A stretch of DNA of 25,268 bases from a virus, in IMG/VR virus record IMGVR_UViG_3300047300_000530, positions 1 through 25,268 of that record, one strand, 5' to 3'. The notes under the pieces were generated by a model. That model made no database searches. It worked only from the letters and a program-made list of their open reading frames with translations, and had not been told where the DNA came from. Positions within the stretch are counted from its first letter, which is position 1. Every line of letters starts with the position of its first letter. Shown here one piece after another: positions 5,207 to 10,862 of the stretch. The position numbers were made by a program, and so were the translations under genes.

Positions 5207-5249
5207 TTTTTACCATGTCTAAAAGATTGTGGGCTTCAATCTTAGTCAT
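4998..5249 (-). CDS. Unknown protein in the first frame of a two-frame locus
   Basis: An 83-residue frame whose ATG at 5249 overlaps the upstream stop (TAATG) and has AAGGAG eight bases upstream, so initiation here is very likely. The first 35 residues, TKIEAHNLLDMVKNGI and HRIRKALILTGDI, match a widespread short phage protein pattern. After that the sequence becomes Gly/Ser/Pro-rich and less protein-like, exactly where the overlapping second frame looks better. Its stop forms ATGA with the VRR-NUC start. A -1/+1 shift between about 5140 and 5200 would fuse the two good halves. I am confident of the N-terminal half only. Confidence 0.55.
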   Translation of the reverse strand: MTKIEAHNLLDMVKNGILIEAHRIRKALILTGDIPNVLGRPRKQTGGALCTSSDQPYRTLQIHGEEFSEGLSGPWKKSSGATQ

Positions 5250-5434
5250 TAAAAAATCTCCTTAGGTTCATACCAATTCTGAGATGTTTTTTTCTCTTTG
5301 TTCCATTGGTGATAACTGCACATTGGTTTGTCAATCTTGACTGACCAAGGTTTTCCACATCCTGGCACTGTGCATAAAAGACGCTGAAATTCATCTTGCG
5401 TTTCAGATTTTTGAATTGGTTTAGCAAAACTCAT
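5249..5434 (-). CDS. Small zinc-binding phage protein
   Basis: A 61-residue protein with TVPGCGKPWSVKIDKPMCSYHQW in its middle (positions about 22-44, given in part: CTVPGCG, then MCSYHQW). The four ligands Cys, Cys, Cys and His in the order C-x4-C-x12-C-x2-H suggest one zinc site. Similar short proteins (APGC-x3-W-x-V ... CS-x-H-x-W) are found next to replication genes in many phages. The ATG at 5434 overlaps the previous stop as ATGA and has AAGGAT upstream. Alternate reading of the same bases from 5427 gives a poor protein. The role is unknown; DNA or protein contact in replication is inferred from position only. Confidence 0.7.
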   Translation of the reverse strand: MSFAKPIQKSETQDEFQRLLCTVPGCGKPWSVKIDKPMCSYHQWNKEKKTSQNWYEPKEIF

Positions 5435-5712
5435 GATTGATTATCCTTCCACCATTTACGAACTTCATCTGCACGAAACCATGTATTTCTTGTCGAATCG
5501 TTTTGCGTAACGTGAGTTGGTCGAGGACCATTTTTATCTTTTCTTAATTGAGCACTCAGAAATTGAGGCGTTACACCAAATTCTTCTGCCAATTCTTTTA
5601 AAGTACGTTGAGGTTTTCTTGCACCATTTTTCTTTATTCTTTGCGTAAATTCACCAATATTTTCTCCAAAGCGTATGCTTTTAGAAATGCTATGAATTTC
5701 TGTGCGGCTCAT
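5431..5712 (-). CDS. Helix-turn-helix DNA-binding protein
   Basis: A 93-residue basic protein. The core TLKELAEEFGVTPQFLSAQLRKD (about 37-59, shown in part as LKELAEEFGVTPQFLS) is a clear helix-turn-helix: helix, Gly turn, then the recognition helix TPQFLSAQL. The C-terminal end STRNTWFRADEVRKWWKDNQ resembles a small wing or dimer helix, as in MerR/excisionase-like proteins. It overlaps the DUF1376 gene by ATGA, so it is co-translated with it. A role as replication accessory or regulator is plausible; no operator can be assigned. Confidence 0.7.
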   Translation of the reverse strand: MSRTEIHSISKSIRFGENIGEFTQRIKKNGARKPQRTLKELAEEFGVTPQFLSAQLRKDKNGPRPTHVTQNDSTRNTWFRADEVRKWWKDNQS

Positions 5713-6530
5713 TTGTTGTACTTCCCATCTATGATTTTCTGAAAATTAGTCGCGTTAACAATCCACTCAAGGTCTGGTCGCCATGTTCGCCCATTGCCTT
5801 CAAACCCACGGGCAAGGTTTGTGTCGTTCGCTATGTAACCAAAAAATGAATCCCACCACTTCAACCCATCCTGAACTGTTTTGTAACCTTCAGGTGAATA
5901 GTCCGATGGTTTGCCAGCCTGTATCCATCTCTGCTTGAGACTTGACTGCCTGGAACCTTCCCACGATCTTGGTTGGGTAAGGTGCGGTAAATGCTTTTTG
6001 TAGAGACTTAACAATTCTTTTTGTGGACAGGGCGGGAAGGTACTTCCCGACAAAGAAATAATGTGTTCTGTGTCTTGTATTATGTGTCTTGTGTCTTGTG
6101 TAGCATTGCTTTCGGATTGCGTTTGCAATGCGTTCGCATCTTTAGGCTTATTCCATCTTGCTTTAGCACTCTCACTTGCTTTAGCTGATTTCTCTCCAGC
6201 TTTAGCAATTTCTATGTTTGCACGATGGTTAATCCACCCAACTTCCGTGCGCTCGAAATACTCATGCAATACAGTCGTAATGCAATCGGTATGCGAACGC
6301 ATACGAATCTGTCTAGCAGTTTCGTTTATGTCAAGAGGGATAGGGCTTTCGTGAAGATAGTACCAATCAAGCAATCGCCGATAGGTCAAGTCTTCCATTT
6401 CCGAAAGATGTTCGGTGTGACTTTTGTAGTCACCAATGTTAAATTGGTAATAGTGCATTTCCCACGCCTCAATACCACCCTGAAATGAAACCTCGGCAGG
6501 CGGGGTGGGTTCGCTTTTCGGTTGGCTCAT
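5709..6530 (-). CDS. DUF1376 (YdaU-like) phage replication-associated protein
   Basis: A 273-residue protein. Residues about 25-100 carry the DUF1376 signature: MHYYQFNIGDYKSHTEHLS followed by MEDLTYRRLLDWYYLHESPIPLD, and a winged-helix-like segment up to WINHRANIEIA. The middle is a polar, Ala/Ser/Gln-rich linker with a repeated TQ/DT pattern (NATQDTRHIIQDTEHI). The C-terminal part (SYKKHLP through WRPDLEWIVNATNFQKIIDGKYNK) resembles the end of phage replication proteins. The family is found at phage replication loci and is thought to be an initiator-like or helicase-loading factor. The ATG at 6530 has GGAAG upstream; a start at 6458 (MHYYQ) is also possible, with GAGG eight bases upstream. 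No DnaC-type partner is in the window. Confidence 0.8.
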   Translation of the reverse strand: MSQPKSEPTPPAEVSFQGGIEAWEMHYYQFNIGDYKSHTEHLSEMEDLTYRRLLDWYYLHESPIPLDINETARQIRMRSHTDCITTVLHEYFERTEVGWINHRANIEIAKAGEKSAKASESAKARWNKPKDANALQTQSESNATQDTRHIIQDTEHIISLSGSTFPPCPQKELLSLYKKHLPHLTQPRSWEGSRQSSLKQRWIQAGKPSDYSPEGYKTVQDGLKWWDSFFGYIANDTNLARGFEGNGRTWRPDLEWIVNATNFQKIIDGKYNK

Positions 6531-6564
6531 GACTTCCAACCTAGCCGTGTTTCAAAAAAGTATA

Positions 6565-6678
6565 CTAGATTTTTGCCTTGCTAGGCAACCGATGCGTTGT
6601 AGGAATGATCGTGATTGACTTTCTAAACTTTGTCACGGTTTCCTCTTTGTGAGGATCATCCTTGCGAACTGTGGTCAT
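6565..6678 (-). CDS. Small basic protein coupled to the Cro-like gene
   Basis: A 37-residue frame whose ATG overlaps the stop of the Cro-like gene (ATGA). The product is basic and Thr-rich (TTVRKDDPHKEETVTKF, THRLPSKAKI), with one short hydrophobic stretch. There is no recognised family. A longer frame extending into the repressor gene (to 6756) shares its C-terminus but lacks a start signal, so I prefer the coupled start. The existence of this gene is likely but not proven. Confidence 0.45.
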   Translation of the reverse strand: MTTVRKDDPHKEETVTKFRKSITIIPTTHRLPSKAKI

Positions 6679-6893
6679 TGTTGACCTGTCACGCTGGCGC
6701 TGGAGTTCAAGTCCGATGCTGTCTTGTCCTGTTCTCCATTGAAATGCGTTTGCCATTCCTTAATTTCCTTGAGTTGGTTAAGTCTTTTCTGAGGGATTTC
6801 ATCCCACATAGTCACTGCTGCGCGGGAGATACCCAAGAGCTTGGCAAGTTTACTCTTGGAGCCAGCGATTTCAACTGCTTTTTGTATGTTCAT
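6675..6893 (-). CDS. Cro/CI-like repressor (YdaS-type helix-turn-helix)
   Basis: A 72-residue protein. The N-terminal half is a classic short Cro-type domain: NIQKAVEIAGSKSKLAKLLG, then ISRAAVTMWDEIP, that is helix 2 (SKLAKLLG), turn, recognition helix (SRAAVTMW), and a downstream helix ending around WQTHF. It is like Cro of phage 434/YdaS proteins that bind short palindromes. The tail is polar. I chose the ATG at 6893 because AGGA sits eight bases upstream; longer frames lack this. It is the first gene of the leftward operon and faces the rightward operon across a region with three inverted repeats, its likely operators. No second repressor is seen, so it may act alone or with a CI outside the window. 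Confidence 0.85.
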   Translation of the reverse strand: MNIQKAVEIAGSKSKLAKLLGISRAAVTMWDEIPQKRLNQLKEIKEWQTHFNGEQDKTASDLNSSASVTGQQ

Positions 6894-6992
6894 GATGTGT
6901 CCTTTGGTGCTGGTCAGTCTCATAAAGCAGAGTTGTGGGCGTTGCACTCTGATACATTGATCCACCAGGCGCTAACCCTGTTTCTGACCAGC

Positions 6993-7012
6993 GTTAAGAT
7001 TGTAACCTTAAC
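6993..7012. promoter_or_regulatory. Inverted repeat, probable operator (site 1)
   Basis: GTTAAG-N8-CTTAAC is a perfect six-base inverted repeat in the Cro-side half of the divergent control region. Its half-site (CTTAAC) is shared with the 7051-7067 palindrome, which suggests the same protein binds both. A leftward -10-like TACAAT (6999-7004, minus strand) lies inside it, with only a poor -35 match upstream. Confidence 0.55.
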
Positions 7013-7026
7013 AAATCACTCAACAT

Positions 7027-7041
7027 TAGGGAAAGTCCCTA
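7027..7041. promoter_or_regulatory. Inverted repeat of a different sequence (site 2)
   Basis: TAGGGA-AAG-TCCCTA is a perfect inverted repeat between the two CTTAAC-type sites. Its half-site differs from theirs, so it may bind a second regulator or form a short hairpin. Its central position in the divergent region makes a regulatory role likely. Confidence 0.45.
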
Positions 7042-7050
7042 GATAAGCAC

Positions 7051-7080
7051 CTTAACACTTTGTTAAGATCACATTATCTT
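7051..7080 (+). promoter_or_regulatory. Rightward early promoter with overlapping operator
   Basis: -35 TTAACA (7052-7057), 17-bp spacer and -10 TATCTT (7075-7080). The perfect palindrome CTTAACA-CTT-TGTTAAG (7051-7067) covers the whole -35, so a bound repressor would block polymerase. The first rightward gene starts at 7102, about 15 bases past the expected start point, with AGGAG upstream. Confidence 0.7.
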
Positions 7081-7101
7081 AATACAACAGGAGTAGCAAA
7101 T

Positions 7102-7191
7102 ATGTGGCCCTTCCCTACTGAACCCCTGCCAGTCAAGCGTAACAAACCTATTCCTTTTAACCCAGACAATTACGAGGATGCGCCGTTATGA
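7102..7191 (+). CDS. 29-residue Pro-rich small protein
   Basis: The first rightward early frame, with AGGAG nine or ten bases before its ATG. It is short and unusually Pro-rich (WPFPTEPLPVKRNKPIPFNPDNY). Its stop overlaps the next start (ATGA). Such first small frames are common behind early phage promoters. No family is recognised, and it might also serve as a translated leader. Confidence 0.5.
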   Translation: MWPFPTEPLPVKRNKPIPFNPDNYEDAPL

Positions 7192-7340
7192 ACACACAAG
7201 CCCTTAAAACCGTTCGTAGGCTTTTCAATGTTGACTATGTACCCAAGCAGCAGAATCGACACAATCAACGCGCTTGGGTGCGTTCTGTGCGTATTCTGGG
7301 GGATCGTTGGTTGCTGTCACAGAAAGTAGAAAAAAAATGA
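7188..7340 (+). CDS. Small basic unknown protein (50 residues)
   Basis: It begins in ATGA overlap with the previous gene and ends in ATGA overlap with the next. The product is rich in Arg, Lys, Asn and Gln (ALKTVRRLFNVDYVPKQQNR, RAWVRSVRILGDRWLLSQK) and would be strongly positive, consistent with nucleic acid binding. No family is recognised. Tight coupling on both sides supports real expression. Confidence 0.6.
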   Translation: MNTQALKTVRRLFNVDYVPKQQNRHNQRAWVRSVRILGDRWLLSQKVEKK

Positions 7341-7540
7341 GTCCTGAGTACATCATCAATTCAATCAAGCAGATTTCAGAAATCAACTACCGCAATGGTG
7401 AAAGCGCAGATCGCCTTGCATACCGAGTTGGTTTGCTGGAGTCAAAAATCAGAGAGCTTTGCTTTGTGCATGAAGAAAGAGTAAAGTTTCTGAAAGAAGA
7501 AATCTTGTCCCTCAAGAAAATTATCGACAATCTTAGTTAA
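7337..7540 (+). CDS. Small helical/coiled-coil unknown protein
   Basis: A 67-residue protein. The ATG at 7337 overlaps the previous stop; a longer frame upstream would read through the previous gene, so I reject it. The body has heptad-like spacing of hydrophobic residues (LAYRVGLLESKIREL, ERVKFLKEEILSLKKIIDNL), suggesting a coiled coil. No catalytic motif is visible. It lies nine bases upstream of the Erf-type gene in the same operon and could be a small partner, but no evidence shows that. Confidence 0.6.
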   Translation: MSPEYIINSIKQISEINYRNGESADRLAYRVGLLESKIRELCFVHEERVKFLKEEILSLKKIIDNLS

Positions 7541-7549
7541 GGAGTAGCA

Positions 7550-8131
7550 ATGAAAGTTTATCAAGCAATCAATTCAGTCCAAGCAGAGCTTTGCAAAATT
7601 GGCATCGCCAAAGACTCAAGAAACACCCAGGGGCAGGGATACAACTTCAGAGGCATTGACGCTGTCTATAACGTGCTGTCATCAATCATGGCGCAGAATG
7701 GTCTTGTCATCGTTCCCAGGATGTTGGCTAGAACCTGTGAGGAAAGAATCAGCAAATCAGGTGGCGCACTTTTCTATGTGACAGTAGAAGCTGAGTTTGA
7801 TCTGATCTCCGCTGAAGACGGGTCCAAACACACCGCTAGGACGTTTGGTGAAGCGATGGATAGTGGAGACAAAGCCACTAACAAAGCAATGTCAGCAGCC
7901 TATAAATACATGGCGTTCCAGACCTTTGCAATCCCCACTTCTGGTGACAATGACGCAGACTCATCGACTCATGAAGTTGTCAGAAAGAAACCAACTATCG
8001 ACAACAATCGTCTAGGTCAGGCAATCCAGAAAATCAAAGAGGGAGCCTACACCACTGACAAACTCAGAGAGACTTTCGCTCTGACCGCAGAACAGGAAAA
8101 AGTCTTGGTAGGAGCACTTGCAAATGATTAA
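7550..8131 (+). CDS. erf: Erf-family single-strand annealing protein
   Basis: A 193-residue member of the ERF superfamily (phage P22 Erf type), which anneals complementary single DNA strands during phage recombination. The N-terminus has IAKDSRNTQGQGYNFRGIDAVYNVLSSIM (about 19-47, shown in part as QGYNFRGIDAVYNVLS), and the core has the diagnostic GEAMDSGDKATNKAMSAAYKYM and FAIPTSGDNDAD at about 100-140. The C-terminal part is a polar extension with a short helical end. The ATG has a strong AAGGAGTAGC site. It overlaps the next start. Together with the YqaJ-type exonuclease and SSB downstream it forms a complete two-component recombinase. Confidence 0.93.
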   Translation: MKVYQAINSVQAELCKIGIAKDSRNTQGQGYNFRGIDAVYNVLSSIMAQNGLVIVPRMLARTCEERISKSGGALFYVTVEAEFDLISAEDGSKHTARTFGEAMDSGDKATNKAMSAAYKYMAFQTFAIPTSGDNDADSSTHEVVRKKPTIDNNRLGQAIQKIKEGAYTTDKLRETFALTAEQEKVLVGALAND

Positions 8132-8345
8132 TACAGGTGGACCAGCGTTTCCCTGCGAAACCATACATCCATGCGGTTCGCATGAACAAGTTGATGGTTT
8201 ATCTATCCGTGACTACTTTGCGGCTAAGGCGATGCTTCCTCTCATGGGTCACAGCGGCGGTTACTGGACAGAGGCAAACTTAGCCGCATACGCCAATACT
8301 GCATACGCAATGGCTGACGCCATGCTGAAAGCGAGAGAACAATGA
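8124..8345 (+). CDS. Small conserved phage protein (GGPAFP...RDYFAAKAM type)
   Basis: A 73-residue protein that begins within the end of the Erf gene. I chose the ATG at 8124 with AGGAG nine bases upstream over a TTG two codons earlier. The sequence INTGGPAFPCE, GLSIRDYFAAKAMLPLM and AAYANTAYAMADAMLKARE matches a widespread short phage protein of unknown role: Gly-Pro-Ala-Phe-Pro, then Ser-x-Arg-Asp-Tyr-Phe-Ala-x-Lys-Ala, then a C-terminal helix. It is overlapped by the exonuclease start (ATGA) and is therefore coupled to the recombination genes. Confidence 0.75.
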   Translation: MINTGGPAFPCETIHPCGSHEQVDGLSIRDYFAAKAMLPLMGHSGGYWTEANLAAYANTAYAMADAMLKAREQ

Positions 8346-8974
8346 TTGAACAAGGCACACAAGAATGGCATCAGATGCGCCTGGGCAAAGTTTCTGCCTC
8401 ACGCATGTCTGATCTTCTCGCTAAGACCAAATCCGGTTACGGAGCAAGTCGAGCCAAGTACATGGCACAACTTCTTTGTGAACGAATGACAGGACAACCC
8501 ACAGAATTTTTTACGACAGCAGCAATGCAAAGGGGGACAGAAATTGAGCCAGTCGCCAGAGCAGCCTACGAAGCACAAAACCTTACCTCAGTCGAGCAAA
8601 TCGCTTGGGTCGAGCATCCGACTATTCCGATGGCGGGATGCTCACCTGATGGTGTCGTGGGAGAACACGGTCTTGTCGAGATCAAATGTAAAGAGATTCA
8701 CAATCACTTGGATTCGATTCTGAACGACCGCATAGACCCAGACCATGCCGCGCAAATGATGTGGCAAATGGCTTGTACAGGTAGACAATGGTGTGACTAC
8801 GTTTGCTTTGATGACCGCGCACCTGAAGGGTTGCAGTTGTTTATTAAAAGATTAGAACGTGATGACAATGAAATCAAACGCATGGAGGATGAGGTTAGGA
8901 TATTTCTCAAAGACTTAGATAGCATGATTCAGAAACTCAACGCAATTAAGGATAAACATGGCAAGCGTCTGTAA
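8342..8974 (+). CDS. YqaJ/lambda-type viral exonuclease
   Basis: A 210-residue protein with the YqaJ viral recombinase fold. Its start WHQMRLGKVSASRMSDLLA (about 9-27) is the usual N-terminal motif; the active site appears as RGTEIEPVAR (about 64-73), GCSPDGVVGEHGLVEIKCK (about 99-117, with Asp and the E-x-K pair), and a downstream HAAQMMWQMACTGRQWCDYV helix. It digests 5' ends of double-stranded DNA to make 3' tails for the Erf annealing protein. Family length is about 200-220 residues. It overlaps its upstream gene by ATGA and the SSB gene by 17 bases. Confidence 0.92.
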   Translation: MIEQGTQEWHQMRLGKVSASRMSDLLAKTKSGYGASRAKYMAQLLCERMTGQPTEFFTTAAMQRGTEIEPVARAAYEAQNLTSVEQIAWVEHPTIPMAGCSPDGVVGEHGLVEIKCKEIHNHLDSILNDRIDPDHAAQMMWQMACTGRQWCDYVCFDDRAPEGLQLFIKRLERDDNEIKRMEDEVRIFLKDLDSMIQKLNAIKDKHGKRL

Positions 8975-9362
8975 AGTTCACTTGGTAGGCAACATCGGTA
9001 AAGACCCTGAAGTACGTTATTCGGCAGCAGGTAAACCGATCACTAACGCATCACTGGCGACCACCTCTAAGCGTAAAAACAAAGAAGGTGAAATGGTTGA
9101 AACAACGGAATGGCACAAGCTGACATTTTTTGACAAACTCGCTGAAATCGTTGGTGAGTATGTAAAAAAAGGCTCCCTCATTTATGTTGAGGGAACGATC
9201 AAATATGAAAAGTTTATTAACAAGAATGGAGTGGAGGTGAATACAACTCAGATTATTTGTAATGAAATGACCATTCTCAAACGTGCTGAGAATAAAGTCG
9301 AAAACAAACCTGAACACTATGAAGGTTTGCCCAAACTTGATGATGACGATCTACCTTTTTAA
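8958..9362 (+). CDS. ssb: Single-stranded DNA-binding protein
   Basis: A 134-residue SSB with one OB fold: VCKVHLVGNIGKDPEVRYSAAGKP at the N-terminus (shown in part: HLVGNIGKDPEVRY), TTEWHKLTFFDKLAEIVGEYVKKGS and IYVEGTIKYEKF. The C-terminus ends in DDDDLPF, the acidic tip with terminal Phe used by SSBs to contact recombination and replication partners. The start is ATG at 8958 within the exonuclease gene. It protects single strands for replication and for the Erf/exonuclease pair. The linker is short compared with chromosomal SSBs. Confidence 0.95.
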   Translation: MASVCKVHLVGNIGKDPEVRYSAAGKPITNASLATTSKRKNKEGEMVETTEWHKLTFFDKLAEIVGEYVKKGSLIYVEGTIKYEKFINKNGVEVNTTQIICNEMTILKRAENKVENKPEHYEGLPKLDDDDLPF

Positions 9363-9371
9363 GGAGTAACC

Positions 9372-9500
9372 ATGAAAAAAATCATTGCAGCAGTTTTATT
9401 GGCATCGTATGCTTTTGCATCGTTTGCCTCTTGTCCGATTGGCACTCGCTATGATTGCCAGTCTACTTTCAACGGAAAAATGTCTTGTGGGTGCCGATAA
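9372..9500 (+). CDS. Small secreted Cys-rich protein (42 residues)
   Basis: An AAGGAG site lies six bases before the ATG. The product has MKK, a hydrophobic IIAAVLLASYAFASFA signal peptide and four Cys after it (C-P-I-G-T-R-Y-D-C, then a short linker and C-G-C-R). It should be exported; the SFASC segment is a borderline lipobox, so lipoprotein is possible. Cys pairs suggest disulphides in the periplasm. It is unrelated to its recombination neighbours and may act on the host envelope or in superinfection exclusion; that is inference. It ends TAATG with the next gene. Confidence 0.7.
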   Translation: MKKIIAAVLLASYAFASFASCPIGTRYDCQSTFNGKMSCGCR

Positions 9501-9661
9501 TGAAACTTGAACTTGAAGAAAATGAAGTCGTGTTCTTGATGAACGTCTTGGGCGAATTGCCTACCAAATCTGGAGCGTTTATTCTGCTTCAGAAGATCGG
9601 ACAGCAAAAAGCTGAACAAGAAACAGCGAATGCTATGGTTCAACCAAAAGAAATTCAATGA
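9500..9661 (+). CDS. Small acidic helical unknown protein (53 residues)
   Basis: It starts in TAATG overlap with the secreted-peptide gene. Sequence begins KLELEENEVVFLMNVLGELPTKSGAFILL and ends in a Gln/Glu/Lys-rich tail. A short helix-turn-strand pattern with no Cys, signal or catalytic site is seen. The pattern Leu-x-Glu-Asn-Glu-Val-x-Phe-Leu-Met-Asn-x-Leu-Gly is typical of small phage early proteins with unknown function. A longer upstream frame overlaps the secreted peptide gene and is rejected. Confidence 0.6.
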   Translation: MKLELEENEVVFLMNVLGELPTKSGAFILLQKIGQQKAEQETANAMVQPKEIQ

Positions 9662-9754
9662 TTGACGGGGGAAAGCGGATGCTGGAGGTAGGTGCTGTCT
9701 AAAGGGCATATCAAGAACAGACGCAGCGAGTACCCCACTTTTTAAGGAGTAGCA
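9662..9754 (+). other. Intergenic gap before the winged-helix gene
   Basis: This 93-base gap interrupts otherwise overlapping genes. It contains a 14-codon frame starting in ATGA with the previous stop (9658-9702, IDGGKRMLEVGAV), which could be a decayed gene start. It ends with the same stop-SD-start string found before the Erf gene (9742-9760). No hairpin or promoter is convincing. Confidence 0.4.
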
Positions 9755-10036
9755 ATGAAACTTTTAGACCTTTTCAAACGTGCGCGTAGTAACGATCCCA
9801 TCACCTCTTTTGAGGCAGCAGATCAAGTCAAACCAGAAAAACACTTTCAAATGATCGTAGAGTGTTTGCGCCAGCATGGACCACTTGGGAAAGACGGAAT
9901 AGCCCAACACACCGGACTTGAGGCAGTTGCGATCTCGCGCAGGCTTCCAGAACTTCAGGTGATGGGCTTAGTCAAACTGACAGGCAAAACCACCAAATCT
10001 TCAAAAGGAAGAAACGAACGGGAGTGGACAGCATGA
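9755..10036 (+). CDS. Winged helix-turn-helix protein
   Basis: A 93-residue protein with the pattern RARSNDPITSFEAADQVKPEKHFQMIVECLRQHGPLGKDGIAQHTG (shown in part: DPITSFEAADQV and HGPLGKDGIAQHTGL) and then AISRRLPELQVMGLVKLTGKTTKS with a REW end. This is a winged-helix domain: helix 1, helix 2 (KDGIAQHTG), recognition helix (VAISRRLPEL) and a wing (LVKLTGKTTKSSKGRNEREW). Such DPITS-x-EAA proteins are common in phage early regions. The ATG has AAGGAG seven bases upstream. It may regulate early genes or bind DNA during replication. The next gene starts in its stop (ATGA). Confidence 0.8.
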   Translation: MKLLDLFKRARSNDPITSFEAADQVKPEKHFQMIVECLRQHGPLGKDGIAQHTGLEAVAISRRLPELQVMGLVKLTGKTTKSSKGRNEREWTA

Positions 10037-10296
10037 AACTCGCAGACGCAATCGCTTATTCCACAGCCGATTTTGAGTATGAAACAGAGGATGGTCCTGT
10101 TCATGTCTATTACATCTATGAACGTGGTGATCCAACCGTAGGACTAAGTGAGGATTACGACATTTACATCTTTGATGGAGATGACGACATAACTTTTGAT
10201 TCAGACCATAATCTGTATCTCAAGATCAAAAAGCTAGTCCCCGATCATCACCGCAAAATCCAATCAGACAGAGACACTTACCTAAGTGAGCCTTAA
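10033..10296 (+). CDS. Acidic unknown protein (87 residues)
   Basis: It starts at the ATG overlapping the winged-helix stop. The protein is strongly acidic, rich in Asp, Glu and Tyr (DFEYETEDGPVHVYYIYERGD, DYDIYIFDGDDDITFDSDHNLYLK), with a short basic end (HHRKIQSDR). Its charge suggests either metal binding or DNA mimicry as seen in some phage anti-restriction proteins, but no motif of a known family is seen. This is description only. Confidence 0.65.
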   Translation: MKLADAIAYSTADFEYETEDGPVHVYYIYERGDPTVGLSEDYDIYIFDGDDDITFDSDHNLYLKIKKLVPDHHRKIQSDRDTYLSEP

Positions 10297-10399
10297 TCTG
10301 TCACTGATTTTTCTCATTGTTTTGATAGGGCTAACCATTGCCCTATCTATCATCAGTTATTTATTGGCTTGGTTATATGTCACGAATTCACACAATTGA
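10286..10399 (+). CDS. 37-residue single-pass membrane protein
   Basis: A GTG at 10286 lies inside the end of the acidic gene (an 11-base overlap). The frame reads SLNLSLIFLIVLIGLTIALSI (21 residues in the gene; key part LIFLIVLIGLTIALS) then IISYLLAWLYVTN, a long hydrophobic helix. It is compact and ends within the next gene, which starts at 10377. The start lacks an obvious ribosome binding site, so expression is uncertain, but such micro-membrane proteins are common in phages. Confidence 0.45.
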   Translation: MSLNLSLIFLIVLIGLTIALSIISYLLAWLYVTNSHN

Positions 10400-10862
10400 A
10401 AGTTTAAAAAAGAGAACAATTGAGGATGGAGAATGTTGGGAATGGCAGGGATATTGTGCTAACGGAACACCTAGCGTTTCTCATGACGGAAAGATGATTT
10501 CGGTTCGTAGACTGTTTACTCAGCTTCTTGGGAATACAGTTAGAGAAGGATATTATGTCCCAAAATGCGGAAATAAACTTTGCGTGAACCCAGAACACAC
10601 AACCTACAACGACCCCAAGCAGCACATGAAAAAAGCCGCTAGAAAGGCTTTACAAAGCCCTACAAGGCGTTTAAAAATCCAGATACATAAGAGAGCTACA
10701 ACTGCAAAATTAACGCAGGAAATGGCAGACGAAATCCGTTGCTCAGAAGGTCCGTCTAGGCTAATCGCTGAAAAGTATGGTGTTAACAAATCTGTTATAT
10801 GTAGAATTAGAGCAGGGAAAGCCTGGGTCAATCTATCCAATCCATTCGCAGGTTTAATGTGA
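10377..10862 (+). CDS. HNH homing-type endonuclease with C-terminal DNA-binding domain
   Basis: A 161-residue protein. The N-terminal half holds an HNH nuclease: GECWEWQGYCANGTPSVS (shown in part), VRRLFTQLLGN, then PKCGNKLCVNPEHTTY, in which Cys, Cys, Asn and His are the conserved ligands. The C-terminal part, LTQEMADEIR with RLIAEKYGVNKSVICRIRAGKAW, is a helix-turn-helix of the type that tethers homing nucleases to their target. I chose the ATG at 10377 over an upstream TTG. It overlaps two small genes and lies within an otherwise phage-essential early operon, consistent with a free-standing mobile nuclease. No split gene is apparent beside it. Confidence 0.85.
   Translation: MSRIHTIESLKKRTIEDGECWEWQGYCANGTPSVSHDGKMISVRRLFTQLLGNTVREGYYVPKCGNKLCVNPEHTTYNDPKQHMKKAARKALQSPTRRLKIQIHKRATTAKLTQEMADEIRCSEGPSRLIAEKYGVNKSVICRIRAGKAWVNLSNPFAGLM

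Noticed and set aside
6565-6756. 63-codon leftward frame extending into the Cro-like gene
   Set aside because: Its longer start has no ribosome binding site and would overlap the repressor by about 80 bases; the coupled ATG at 6678 is preferred.
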